NCBI RefSeq assembly: GCF_000221045.1
Contig: NC_015856.1
Span: 1,645,317 to 1,709,316, forward strand
Direction: 5' to 3'
Length of the DNA: 64,000 nt
Source of the DNA: Collimonas fungivorans Ter331
GTDB lineage: Bacteria > Pseudomonadota > Gammaproteobacteria > Burkholderiales > Burkholderiaceae_D
Every line of letters starts with the position of its first letter. The first letter of the stretch is position 1. The notes beneath the pieces are model-generated. The model searched no databases. It was not told the origin of the DNA and saw nothing but the letters and a program-made list of their open reading frames with translations. The position numbers and the translations under genes are program-made. Below are positions 1 to 8,472 of the stretch, one piece after another.

Positions 1-767
1 AGCCGGTCACCCTGAGCGCGGAAGAGGCGCGCATCCTGGCGCGCACGGCCGCCGACAGCAAGCTGTTGCTGGCGCCGTTCCATAACCGGCGCTGGGACGG
101 CGATTTTCGCACCGTGCAGGCGCTGATCGCCAGCGGCCGGCTTGGCCACATCACGCATTTCGAGTCGCATTTCGACCGGTTCCGGCCTGCGGTGCGGCAA
201 CGCTGGCGCGAGGACGCGTCAAACGGCGGCGGCCTGCTGTACGACCTTGGACCGCACCTGGTCGACCAGGCGCTGACATTGTTCGGCGCCCCGCAAAACG
301 TCAGCGCGACTATCGGCACCTACCGCGAACAGGCCAAGGCCGATGACTATGTCCATCTGCAATTGGGGTATGCGGACAAGCAGGTGGTATTGCACGCCAG
401 CGCCCTGAGCGCGCTCGAAGCACCGCGTTTCACCATCCACGGCCGCCGCGGCAGCTATCTGAAAACCGGGCTCGACAGCCAGGAAGACCAGCTCAAGGCC
501 GGTTTGCGCCCCGGGCAGCCGGGCTGGGCCAAAAACCCGCCGGGCCTGATCCGGGAAGTTGAGGGCGAGCTTGACCTGCGTGGCGAACTGAGCACTCTGG
601 ATGGCGCTTATGTGGAATTCTATCGGGCGCTGGCTGCCTCGATCCAGGATGGCGCGCCGTTTCCGGTTACTGCTGATGCCGCGGTCGGCGTTGCCGAAAT
701 CCTCGAACTGGCGCGCCAAAGTAACGGGGAAGGCCGCCGCCTGCCTTATGCGGCGACTGGATGGTAA
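1..767 (+). CDS. Gfo/Idh/MocA family oxidoreductase, C-terminal part (5' end outside window)
   Basis: The reading frame is open from base 3, so the start codon and the N-terminal NAD(P)-binding Rossmann fold lie upstream of the window. What remains is the end of the Rossmann half (a Lys-Leu-rich strand followed by FHNRRWDGDF, typical of the YdgJ-like subgroup) and the alpha/beta C-terminal domain with the GGGLLYDLGPHLVDQAL stretch that carries the conserved Asp and His of the family. These enzymes oxidise or reduce sugars and cyclitols with NAD(P)H in the cytoplasm. The substrate cannot be told from this fragment. The TAA stop is at 765-767, and no gene follows on this strand for about 1.8 kb. 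Family assignment is firm; function is open. Confidence 0.9.
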   Translation, partial: PVTLSAEEARILARTAADSKLLLAPFHNRRWDGDFRTVQALIASGRLGHITHFESHFDRFRPAVRQRWREDASNGGGLLYDLGPHLVDQALTLFGAPQNVSATIGTYREQAKADDYVHLQLGYADKQVVLHASALSALEAPRFTIHGRRGSYLKTGLDSQEDQLKAGLRPGQPGWAKNPPGLIREVEGELDLRGELSTLDGAYVEFYRALAASIQDGAPFPVTADAAVGVAEILELARQSNGEGRRLPYAATGW

Positions 768-807
768 CGCTATCATCCGGGTGAATAACTGTTATGCGTT
801 AAATAAA

Positions 808-911
808 TTGGCTGTCCTTGGGCCGGGTCTATATAGTTGTACCTGTCTCCTCCAACACCTCCCAAGGTTTGGATTCAAGCCCGCGCCGCAAGGTCTCGCG
901 GGCTTTTTTTT
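808..911 (+). ncRNA. Candidate small RNA A with anti-Shine-Dalgarno motif (promoter, RNA, terminator)
   Basis: A sigma70-like promoter is visible (TTGGCT at 808-813; TATATA at 830-835 or TATAGT at 832-837). It would start an RNA near 844. The RNA begins with a pyrimidine-rich segment holding CUCCUCC (848-853), which is complementary to the Shine-Dalgarno sequence. It ends at a strong intrinsic terminator (AGCCCGCG at 878-885 pairing with CGCGGGCT at 897-904, followed by eight T). Predicted length is about 66 nt. No start codon or convincing ORF lies inside. A second, clearly related copy lies at 1188-1286. The layout fits an Hfq-type regulatory RNA, but the target and family are unknown to me. 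Confidence 0.6.
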
Positions 912-953
912 GCCTGTGGGATTTGCGGTAAATGCGCAGCCTTCGGCTTTCGC

Positions 954-1160
954 TTGCATTTCCTGAAAGATCTGTGTATAATTCAGAAATTGCCTGTCGC
1001 ACATGACGAAGTTTAAAGCGAATTCAAAGCGATCCGGGCCAATACAAGAGTAGATTCATTACACGTCGGAGCCACTTTCCAGATAGGACTGGGTTTCGGG
1101 AATCTTCTCCTGTATTGAAGAATATGAAAACCTGCTTACCTCACGGTCGCAGGTTTTTTT
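954..1160 (+). ncRNA. Candidate structured small RNA (promoter, long hairpin, terminator)
   Basis: A near-consensus promoter (TTGCAT at 954-959, 17-base spacer, TATAAT at 977-982) predicts a start near 989. The transcript would contain an 18-base-pair imperfect stem (1040-1057 with 1100-1117, 16 of 18 paired) capped by a 42-base GC-rich loop. It would end at an intrinsic terminator (1128-1135 pairs with 1149-1156, then T7). Predicted length is about 170 nt and no good ORF is present. The size suggests 6S RNA, but the long hairpin is internal and the two ends do not pair as in 6S, so I leave it unnamed. It sits between the two related small RNA copies. Confidence 0.5.
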
Positions 1161-1187
1161 GCGTTTTGATACCGTATTTTTACTATA

Positions 1188-1286
1188 TTGCGGTGCGCCA
1201 TATTTCGCTTTATAGTGGATTCGTCTCCTCCAACCCCCTATGGTTTGGATTCAGCCCGCGCCGCAAGGCTCTGCGGGCTTTTTTTT
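1188..1286 (+). ncRNA. Candidate small RNA B, related copy of small RNA A
   Basis: The promoter TTGCGG (1188-1193), 17-base spacer, TATAGT (1211-1216) predicts a start near 1223. The RNA shares with copy A the leader with CUCCUCCAAC, the segment GGTTTGGATTCA, and the terminator (AGCCCGC at 1253-1259 with GCGGGCT at 1273-1279, then T8). Even the bases just after the T run (GCCTGT) match. The promoter -10 is the same as one reading of copy A. This is best explained by duplication of a small RNA gene. Predicted length is about 64 nt. The bases after it, up to 1398, hold nothing I can identify. Confidence 0.6.
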
Positions 1287-1398
1287 GCCTGTCGGAAAAG
1301 AGAAATCAAGCCAGGGGCTTGGCCCCGGCCGGTGATTTGTTGTCAGGCAGTGACGTTGAGTGAGATTAACTATCACACGTCCCCGCTGTCTGCGGACC

Positions 1399-1557
1399 TC
1401 ACTGGTGCGGCTTGATCGTCCGGCTGCGCTGCAATCGGGCGTCGGAACGGGCATTGCGGTTGTAGCTCGACAGGAAACCGCGTGTCTTGAGTTCCTTGTG
1501 CAGCAGGAAAGCGGCGAGCAGGGCGGCAAAAGTGATGGAGGCGAGGATGATTAGCAT
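1399..1557 (-). CDS. Possible small single-pass membrane protein, 52 residues
   Basis: An ATG at 1557-1555 opens a 52-codon frame ending in TGA at 1401-1399. Residues 2-19 form one clean hydrophobic segment (LIILASITFAALLAAFLL), followed by a basic, soluble tail rich in Arg, Lys and Ser. That is the layout of an Nin-Cout or Nout-Cin single-pass peptide. It lies 60 bases downstream of the LysR gene on the same strand and could be co-transcribed. The ribosome binding site is weak (GAAAGA about 11 bases upstream). I do not recognise the family. The hydrophobic segment and lack of a competing gene favour a real gene, but chance is not excluded. Confidence 0.4.
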   Translation of the reverse strand: MLIILASITFAALLAAFLLHKELKTRGFLSSYNRNARSDARLQRSRTIKPHQ

Positions 1558-1617
1558 TTTTTGTCTATCTTTCGAGTGATGCCCGATAGCAGCAAAATTC
1601 GCGCCAGCTATGCCGTT

Positions 1618-2487
1618 TCAGCTATCCTGGTGCGCCATCAGGGTATCCAGCAGCCAGCCGCCGGCCGGCCCCAGCCCGCGCTGGCGCGACCATACGGCGT
1701 CGACCTGTATGCTTTTCGGCCAGCCGCGCACCTGCAATTCGAGCAGGCTGCCGGCGGCAAAACGCTTGGCCATCCAATGCGGCAGTTCGGCCCAGCCAAA
1801 ACCCAGTTCCGTCATTTCCAGCAGCAGCAGGTAGCTGGAGGCGGTCCAGCATTTGCCGCGCCGGCGCTGCACAGCATCGTCGGCAAAGGTGCTCAGGCGC
1901 AGTTCGCGCGCCGCATGCAGCATCTCGGTCGAGATATGCCTGGCTTTCGCCAGCGGGTGCTGCTTGCCGACATACAGGCCGATCGCCGAACGGTCCGGCA
2001 CCGATTCAAAGCCGATATCCGGCGGATAATCCGCTTGCGCCGCCACCAGTCCCAGGTTGGCGCGTCCTTCCTGCACCAAAGACACCACGTCGTTACGCTC
2101 CGCAATCATGCATTCCAGCTCCAGCTCGGGATAGCGCTGTTCGAAACTGGTGAGGATATGCTCGAAGCGGTCCGACTGGTAGGTGTCGGACAGCACCAGC
2201 GTCAGTTGCGGCTCCAGTCCGCCCGCCAGCCGGTGCGCCGATCGTTGCAGCCGGTCGGCGGCCTCCATCACCTGCTGCGCGTGGACCAGCATGGCCCGGC
2301 CTTGTTCGGTCAGCGTCGGGCGGCGGGTGCTGCGATCGAACAAGGTCAATCCAAGGTCGATTTCCAGGTTGGCGATCGCTTCGCTGACGGTGGATTGCTG
2401 TTTGCCCAGTTTGCGCGCTGCGGCGGAAAACGAACCCAGCGTGGCGGCTTCGGCAAACATGAAGAGCGTTTCCAGCGAATGGCGCAT
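1618..2487 (-). CDS. LysR-family transcriptional regulator
   Basis: The 289-residue length is normal for the family. The N-terminal winged helix-turn-helix covers about residues 5-62, with the recognition region at 18-37 (GSFSAAARKLGKQQSTVSEA) followed by the usual LEIDLGLTLFDRSTRRPTLTEQG wing. The rest is a periplasmic-binding-protein-like effector domain from about residue 90. It is transcribed away from the PACE efflux gene at 2590, with about 100 bases between the two starts and a palindromic LysR-type box in that gap. By analogy with AceR-AceI in Acinetobacter it probably controls that pump and itself. The inducer is unknown. Confidence 0.93.
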   Translation of the reverse strand: MRHSLETLFMFAEAATLGSFSAAARKLGKQQSTVSEAIANLEIDLGLTLFDRSTRRPTLTEQGRAMLVHAQQVMEAADRLQRSAHRLAGGLEPQLTLVLSDTYQSDRFEHILTSFEQRYPELELECMIAERNDVVSLVQEGRANLGLVAAQADYPPDIGFESVPDRSAIGLYVGKQHPLAKARHISTEMLHAARELRLSTFADDAVQRRRGKCWTASSYLLLLEMTELGFGWAELPHWMAKRFAAGSLLELQVRGWPKSIQVDAVWSRQRGLGPAGGWLLDTLMAHQDS

Positions 2488-2500
2488 GGCTTTCCTATAT

Positions 2501-2515
2501 ATCGGTTTATCCGAT
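2501..2515. promoter_or_regulatory. LysR-type operator (T-N11-A palindrome) in divergent promoter
   Basis: ATCGG, five bases, CCGAT forms a perfect dyad that contains the T-N11-A signature of LysR binding sites. It lies between the divergent LysR and PACE genes, 14 bases from the LysR start and about 75 bases from the PACE start. A half site (CATCGGATC) recurs near 2560. Binding by the adjacent regulator is inference. Confidence 0.55.
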
Positions 2516-2589
2516 GGTTATCAGTTTTATAGTATCAGGAAAGTCGAAGAAAATAACCCCATCGGATCTTTCTGAGCAATGGAGGTTAT

Positions 2590-3030
2590 ATGAATGCGAA
2601 TAAAACATGGCGCGAGCGTGCCGTCCACGCGCTGATTTTCGAGGTGCTGGCGGTGGCGCTGACCGCGCCGGTATTGTCGTGGGTGATGAAGATGCCGATG
2701 GCGCACGCAGGTTTGCTGACGCTGATGATCTCGCTGGTGGCGATGACCTGGAACATGATTTTCAACAGCCTGTTCGACCGCATCGAGCGCCATTGGCGCC
2801 TGGTCCGCACCATGGCCATGCGCATGGTGCACGCCACCGCGTTCGAAGCCGGACTGGTGGCGATCGTGGTGCCGCTGGTGGCGTGGTGGCTGGACATGAG
2901 CCTGCTCGATGCGCTGATCCTCGACATCGGCTTGCTGCTTTTTTTCCTGCCTTACACCTTTGTCTTCAACCTGGCGTACGACAAGCTGCGCGCTACCCTG
3001 TTGAAGAAGCGCATATTTGCCGGCTCGTGA
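2590..3030 (+). CDS. PACE family proton-coupled multidrug efflux transporter (AceI-like)
   Basis: The 146-residue protein has four membrane segments arranged as two bacterial transmembrane pair repeats. The family motifs are all visible: 1A RxxHxxxFE with the buried Glu at residue 18, 1B WNxxFxxxFD at 54-63, 2A RxxHxxxFE at 78-86, and 2B YTFVFNLAYD at 122-131. In AceI the first-helix Glu couples proton entry to export of chlorhexidine and related biocides or of short diamines such as cadaverine and putrescine. The start is well supported by GGAGG six bases upstream. The divergent LysR gene is the likely regulator. Substrate is inferred from family only. Confidence 0.93.
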   Translation: MNANKTWRERAVHALIFEVLAVALTAPVLSWVMKMPMAHAGLLTLMISLVAMTWNMIFNSLFDRIERHWRLVRTMAMRMVHATAFEAGLVAIVVPLVAWWLDMSLLDALILDIGLLLFFLPYTFVFNLAYDKLRATLLKKRIFAGS

Positions 3031-3084
3031 CTATCCATCGCATGCAGGTAATGCATGCGGTGGAACAAAAGCAGGGCCTTGGAA

Positions 3085-3339
3085 TTACTGGAAGTAGCCG
3101 CTGCCGATAACCAGCGGCTTGCCGACGATACCGGCGCTGATCAGACGCCGTGCGACGCCTTCGATTTTGGTCTGGAACGCCCGGTAGGTGCCGAGCAAAT
3201 CGAGCTTGGGGTCTTTCGAATGCGACAGGTCCGAGAGTGTGGTTGCCGGCACCAGGCATTGATACTGCTGGAATTCGACCGTCACCGAAAACAGGATGCC
3301 GGCATTGGTCAGGCGAGGTGCGGCAAGTACGTTGTCCAT
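3085..3339 (-). CDS. Hypothetical protein of about 84 residues
   Basis: The frame continues upstream into adc-independent sequence, but the best start is the second of two adjacent ATGs (3339), six bases after GGAG. The product then begins MDNVLAAPRLTN and ends GKPLVIGSGYFQ. It shows short beta-prone segments (ILFSVTVEFQQYQCLVP) and an amphipathic helix (YRAFQTKIEGVARRLISAG), with no signal peptide and no membrane segment. It follows the adenine deaminase gene on the same strand by about 145 bases. It resembles small DUF1488-like proteins only in layout, which I do not take as evidence. Function unknown; the coding assignment rests on the start signal and the protein-like composition. Confidence 0.55.
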   Translation of the reverse strand: MDNVLAAPRLTNAGILFSVTVEFQQYQCLVPATTLSDLSHSKDPKLDLLGTYRAFQTKIEGVARRLISAGIVGKPLVIGSGYFQ

Positions 3340-3484
3340 CATGGTCTCCACGATAATACGGTTGCGCAGAGTCAGACGGGATCGATAGGGCAGACTATCT
3401 GGCTGCTTATCCATGATGCCCGGAAACCTGCCGGCTGGCAAGGACAATACGGGGTTGCAGGCTGCAGCTGGAGAGGCTGCCGGA

Positions 3485-4582
<1,098 letters not shown>

Positions 4583-4653
4583 GGAGCCAATCCTCAATTT
4601 TACAGAATTGCGATACAGCCCCCTCCGTTTACCAATTTCCGGTCAACTTTTCT

Positions 4654-5382
4654 TCAATGCGATGCCCCCAGAAACTGCTGCAGTTCGATGGTCTTGGGGT
4701 TGGCGAAAATTTCTTCCGGCGGCCCGATTTCATGCACTTTCCCTTGGTGCATGAACACCACGCGATCGCAGACTTCGCGCGCAAACCGCATTTCATGGGT
4801 CACCATCAGCAAGGTCATGCCTTCCTCCGCCAGCCCGCGCACCACCGCCAATACTTCGTTCACCAGTTCCGGGTCGAGCGCAGAGGTGATTTCATCGCAC
4901 AGCAGGGCTTGCGGCTGCATCGTCAATGCGCGTGCGATCGCCACCCGCTGCTGCTGGCCGCCGGACAGCTGGTCAGGATAGGCGTCGAATTTTTCCGCCA
5001 GGCCGACCCGCGCCAGGTTCTCCTGCGCCGACTTGCGCGCCTCGCTCTCCGTGCTGCCCTTGACGATCATCGGCGACAGCATCACGTTGCGGCCGACCGT
5101 CAGGTGCGGAAACAGGTTGAACTGCTGGAAGATCATGCCGACTTTCAGGCGCAGCGCCCGCAGCTCCAGCTCAGTCTTGCCCAGGTGCGCGCCGGCGACG
5201 CTGATATTGCCTTCGTCTATGCTTTCCAGACCGTTGATACAGCGCAGCAGGGTGCTTTTGCCGGAGCCGCTCTTGCCGATGATGGCGATCACTTCACCGG
5301 CTTCGACATCGAGCCTGATGCCCTTCAGCACCTGGTTGTCGCCGAAGCTTTTTTTTACGTTGTCAATGGCGATTAGCGGCAT
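4654..5382 (-). CDS. Polar amino acid type ABC transporter, ATP-binding subunit
   Basis: The 242-residue protein contains the Walker A GKSGSGKST, Q-loop FQQFNLFPHLTV, signature LSGGQQQR, Walker B ALLCDEITSALD and switch His (VTHEM), all of the GlnQ/HisP type. The start at 5382 (MPLIAIDN) is chosen for the AAGGAA site seven bases upstream; a longer frame reaching 5436 lacks support. It overlaps the upstream permease gene by 20 bases, so the two are translationally coupled. It powers an importer whose other parts are the three genes to the right. The last residues before the stop lie about 100 bases from the adenine deaminase start. Confidence 0.95.
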   Translation of the reverse strand: MPLIAIDNVKKSFGDNQVLKGIRLDVEAGEVIAIIGKSGSGKSTLLRCINGLESIDEGNISVAGAHLGKTELELRALRLKVGMIFQQFNLFPHLTVGRNVMLSPMIVKGSTESEARKSAQENLARVGLAEKFDAYPDQLSGGQQQRVAIARALTMQPQALLCDEITSALDPELVNEVLAVVRGLAEEGMTLLMVTHEMRFAREVCDRVVFMHQGKVHEIGPPEEIFANPKTIELQQFLGASH

Positions 5383-6019
5383 TGAATTTCCTTTCCAGAG
5401 ACTGGCTGTATTTGGACAGCGGCCAGCACAGCGCAAAATACATCAGCGCCACCAGTGCATACACGGTGAACGGCTGAAACGTGGCGTTGGTGATCATGGT
5501 GCCGGCTTTCGACAGTTCGACGAAGCCGATGATGGAGGTCACCGCCGTGCCTTTGACGATCTGCACGCTGAAGCCGACCGTAGGCGGAATCGCGATGCGC
5601 AGCGCTTGCGGCAGGATCACATGGCGCATCTGTTGCATGTAGCTCATGGCCAGGCAAGACGATGCTTCCCACTGGCCGCGCGGGATGGCGTCGACGCAGC
5701 CGCGCCAGATTTCCGCCAGGAAGGCGCTGCTCCAGCACGTCAGCGCCAGCGCGGCGGCCAACCAGGCCGGCACTTCCAGGCCAAACAGGGCGAGGCCGAA
5801 AAAAGCCAGGAACAGCTGCATCAGCAAGGGCGTGCCCTGGAACAGCTCGATGTACATCTTGGTCAGGCGGCGCAGCCAGGCTTGCTTCGAGGTGCGCATG
5901 AACAGGACGATCAGTCCCAGCAGGCCGCCCAGGGCGAACGACGCCAGCGACAGCAACACCGTCCAGCGCAGCGCCAGCAGCAGGTTGCGCACGATATCCC
6001 AGACAGAGAATGTAATCAT
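5363..6019 (-). CDS. Polar amino acid type ABC transporter, permease subunit 2
   Basis: The 218-residue inner membrane protein belongs to the HisM/ArtQ type. It has about five hydrophobic segments and the family motif ELFQGTPLLMQLF near residue 58, and the EAA loop near residues 115-135 (EASSCLAMSYMQQMRHVILPQA) that docks on the ATPase. Its start overlaps the stop of the first permease by four bases and its end overlaps the ATPase start. The two permeases should form a heterodimer. Substrate cannot be read from the sequence; the family mostly moves polar amino acids and related compounds. Confidence 0.94.
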   Translation of the reverse strand: MITFSVWDIVRNLLLALRWTVLLSLASFALGGLLGLIVLFMRTSKQAWLRRLTKMYIELFQGTPLLMQLFLAFFGLALFGLEVPAWLAAALALTCWSSAFLAEIWRGCVDAIPRGQWEASSCLAMSYMQQMRHVILPQALRIAIPPTVGFSVQIVKGTAVTSIIGFVELSKAGTMITNATFQPFTVYALVALMYFALCWPLSKYSQSLERKFNAANRH

Positions 6020-6696
6020 GTAGCCTCCCTGGCTGCGGGCCGGCCGAACAGACGGTCGCCGGCCAGCCGCAGCAGCTGCCGCAGGCCGATCGCCAGCAGC
6101 AGGTAGATCGCGGTCGACAGCAGGTAGGATTCAAACGAACGGAAATTGCGGCCCTGGATGAAGTTGGCGGCATACGCCAGTTCTTCCACCGCAATCTGCG
6201 AACACACGGCGGAGCCGAGCATCACGATCACTACCTGGCTCGACAGCGCCGGCCAGATTTTTTGCAGGGCGGGGGGCAGGATCACATGCCGGAATATCTG
6301 CATCCTGGTCATCGCCAGGCTCAGGCCTGCTTCGACCTGGCCGCGGGCGACGGCAGCGATGCCGGCGCGGATGATTTCGCAGCTGTAGGCGCCGAGATTG
6401 ATCACCATCGCCAGCAGCGCCGCTTGCATTTCGCCGATCTGCACGCCTATCCCCGGCAGCCCGAAGAAAATGAAAAACAGCTGGATCAGGAACGGCGTGT
6501 TGCGGATCAGCTCAACATAGGCGCTGACCAAAGGCCGCAACCAGCGCGGTCCCTGGGTGCGGGCCCAGGCGCCGAAGATGCCGACCGCCACGCCCAGCAC
6601 GCCGCCGATGGCGATCAGTTCAATCGTCACCAGCACGCCTTTGACCAGCACGGCGGGATAATCGAACGGCGCCAGGAAATCGAAGTGATAACTCAT
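6016..6696 (-). CDS. Polar amino acid type ABC transporter, permease subunit 1
   Basis: This 226-residue permease has the canonical ELIRNTPFLIQLFFIFFG motif near residue 62 and an EAA loop around residues 118-140 (EAGLSLAMTRMQIFRHVILP). Five membrane segments are visible. It follows the binding-protein gene by about 35 bases and overlaps the next permease by four. Because both permeases carry complete motifs, the transporter is predicted to be a heterodimer with one periplasmic receptor, as in the HisQM systems. Confidence 0.94.
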   Translation of the reverse strand: MSYHFDFLAPFDYPAVLVKGVLVTIELIAIGGVLGVAVGIFGAWARTQGPRWLRPLVSAYVELIRNTPFLIQLFFIFFGLPGIGVQIGEMQAALLAMVINLGAYSCEIIRAGIAAVARGQVEAGLSLAMTRMQIFRHVILPPALQKIWPALSSQVVIVMLGSAVCSQIAVEELAYAANFIQGRNFRSFESYLLSTAIYLLLAIGLRQLLRLAGDRLFGRPAAREAT

Positions 6697-6731
6697 GTCT
6701 GCCTTAGGCTAGTCAATGCGGCAAGCGGCGC

Positions 6732-7511
6732 TTACAGGTTGGCCGGTAAAGGCAGGCCCAGCCACTTCACGCTCAGCGCATTCAGCTCGCCATCCTTCTT
6801 GGTCTGCGCCAGGATCGCGTTGACCTTCTCCAGCAGTTTCGGTTCGTCCTTGCTGAGGCCGATCGAGCATGGTGAATTCTTGATCAGGAATTTGGTTTCG
6901 GGTTTCTTCGGCGGATTCTTGGCGATGATTGCTGCCGCCACCACGTTGCCGGTCGCTACCAGCTGCACCTGACCCGAGAGGAAGGCGCTGATGGTGCCGT
7001 TGTTGTCTTCGTAGCGCTTGATGGTGGCGCTGGCAGGAGCAATCTTGGTCAGTTCCAGGTCTTCCACCGCGCCGCGGGTCACGCCCACGGTCTTGCCGGC
7101 CAGGTCGGCCGCGCTGCTGACCTTCTGGTCGGCGCCGCCGAACACGCCGTTATAGAAGGGAGCATAGGCGTCGCTGAAGGCGATCACTTTTTCGCGTTCC
7201 GGGTTTTTACCCAGGCTGGAAATGATCAGGTCGACTTTCTTGGTTTGCAGGTAGGGCACGCGATTGGCGCTGGTGACCGGGATCAGTTCGATCTTCACGC
7301 CCATTTTCTTCGCGATCAGGGTGGCGACGTCAATATCCAGGCCCTGCGGCTTGAGGTCGCTGGTGACCGAACCGAACGGCGGGAAATCCTGCGGCACGGC
7401 GACTTTCAGTACGCCGCTCTTGACGATGTCCTCGAGCGCATCGGCCCGCGCAGTGCTGCTGAACAGGGTGGCAGCAGCAGCCAAGGCGAACAAAATTTTT
7501 GGAAACTTCAT
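6732..7511 (-). CDS. ABC transporter substrate-binding protein (family 3)
   Basis: The 259-residue protein starts with a Sec signal peptide (MKFPKILFALAAAATLFSSTARA, cleavage near residue 23) and then the solute-binding family 3 fold: GVLKVAVPQDFPPFGSV, the GLDIDVATLIAKKMG motif and the DLIISSLGKNPERE region. It is the periplasmic receptor for the importer encoded just downstream. The gene starts one base after the stop of the GntR regulator, so the two are co-transcribed. The family binds polar amino acids and related small compounds. The link with an adenine deaminase suggests a nitrogenous or purine-derived ligand, which is inference. Confidence 0.94.
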   Translation of the reverse strand: MKFPKILFALAAAATLFSSTARADALEDIVKSGVLKVAVPQDFPPFGSVTSDLKPQGLDIDVATLIAKKMGVKIELIPVTSANRVPYLQTKKVDLIISSLGKNPEREKVIAFSDAYAPFYNGVFGGADQKVSSAADLAGKTVGVTRGAVEDLELTKIAPASATIKRYEDNNGTISAFLSGQVQLVATGNVVAAAIIAKNPPKKPETKFLIKNSPCSIGLSKDEPKLLEKVNAILAQTKKDGELNALSVKWLGLPLPANL

Positions 7512-7512
7512 G

Positions 7513-8235
7513 TTAAAACTCCTTCAGCGGGGGTGATGTTGCAAAGTCGGCATTCTCGGAAAGCGGGGCCAGCGCCTGTCGTAGCGGCGACAGGGAATCG
7601 CTGCGCAGCGATTGGTCCAGGCCTGCTTCGACATTGCATAAATGGTTGTGCATCAGTTGTTCCGCCAGTTCCAGGTCGCCGGCTTCCAGCGCGGCGACGA
7701 TGCCGACATGTTCGGCGCAGGATTGCCGGGCGTGGTGCGAGGACTGGTATTGCATGGCGGTCAGGGTAGTGCGGGTAGTGAGGTCGCGCAGGGTGTCGGC
7801 CAGCAGGGTATTGCCGAACGATTCGCACAGGCAGACATGGAAATCGCCCAACAGGAAGCTGCGCGTGGCGACATCCTCGCCTTCCAGCGCAGCCTGTTCG
7901 CGCTCGACATGCTGGCGCAGCTTGCGGATGGCGTCGGCGCCGATCGGCCGCGCATGGCGCAGCAGCCCCAGCTCCAGCACCCGGCGCGCTTCGAAAGCGT
8001 CGCGCGCATCTTCCGGGGTCGGCTCGATCACATACCAGCCGCGGCGCGCGCTGACGGTGACGATGCCGCGCGTCACCAGGCGCGTCAAGGCCTCGCGGAT
8101 CTGGGTGCGGCTGACCCCGAACAGTTCCGCCAGCTGCTGCTCTCCCAGCCGGGTGCCGGGAGCGAGCTTGCGCGCCAGCATCGCTTCGGTAATCCGTTCG
8201 GCGATTTGGGTGGACGATTTGGCGGCGGCGGTCAT
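7513..8235 (-). CDS. GntR-family transcriptional regulator, FCD subfamily
   Basis: The 240-residue protein has an N-terminal winged helix (about residues 8-72, recognition helix region GVSRTQIREALTRLVTRG at about 40-57) and a helical FCD domain from about 80, with the His and Asp metal or ligand residues in the usual places (FHVCLCESFGN, HVGIVAALEAGDLELAEQLMHNHL). It is the first gene of the leftward importer unit, one base from the receptor gene. It is likely autoregulated through a palindrome about 55-80 bases upstream. FCD regulators sense small organic acids or amines; the effector here is unknown. Confidence 0.93.
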   Translation of the reverse strand: MTAAAKSSTQIAERITEAMLARKLAPGTRLGEQQLAELFGVSRTQIREALTRLVTRGIVTVSARRGWYVIEPTPEDARDAFEARRVLELGLLRHARPIGADAIRKLRQHVEREQAALEGEDVATRSFLLGDFHVCLCESFGNTLLADTLRDLTTRTTLTAMQYQSSHHARQSCAEHVGIVAALEAGDLELAEQLMHNHLCNVEAGLDQSLRSDSLSPLRQALAPLSENADFATSPPLKEF

Positions 8236-8289
8236 GCTGCTGTATCAGCAAGTCGTATGCCAGCCGCCTTCCTGGACTGATGCACCTAT

Positions 8290-8314
8290 CTGATATACAA
8301 GATTGGTGTATCAG
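8290..8314. promoter_or_regulatory. Palindromic operator upstream of the GntR gene
   Basis: CTGATATAC, seven bases, GTGTATCAG form an imperfect dyad with 8 of 9 positions paired. TGTATCAG recurs at about 8249 in the leader. It lies 55 bases upstream of the GntR start codon, where an autoregulatory site would be expected. Binding is inferred, not shown. Confidence 0.5.
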
Positions 8315-8472
8315 TTCACCAAATTGGTTAGTGCTGCCGATTATTGTCACTAAAAGTCACTAAAAAGGGGCGCGGCTGCGCTTTTTTGGCACTTCATTCG
8401 GCACCTGTCAGCATTGCCCGCCGCTGATATAAAATCGGAAACATCAATCAATACTGAACCAGGACCAAGAAC

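Noticed and set aside
954-1160. 6S RNA (ssrS).
   Set aside because: Size and a good promoter fit, but the ends do not form the closing stem and the central bubble is not recognisable. Left as an unnamed candidate.
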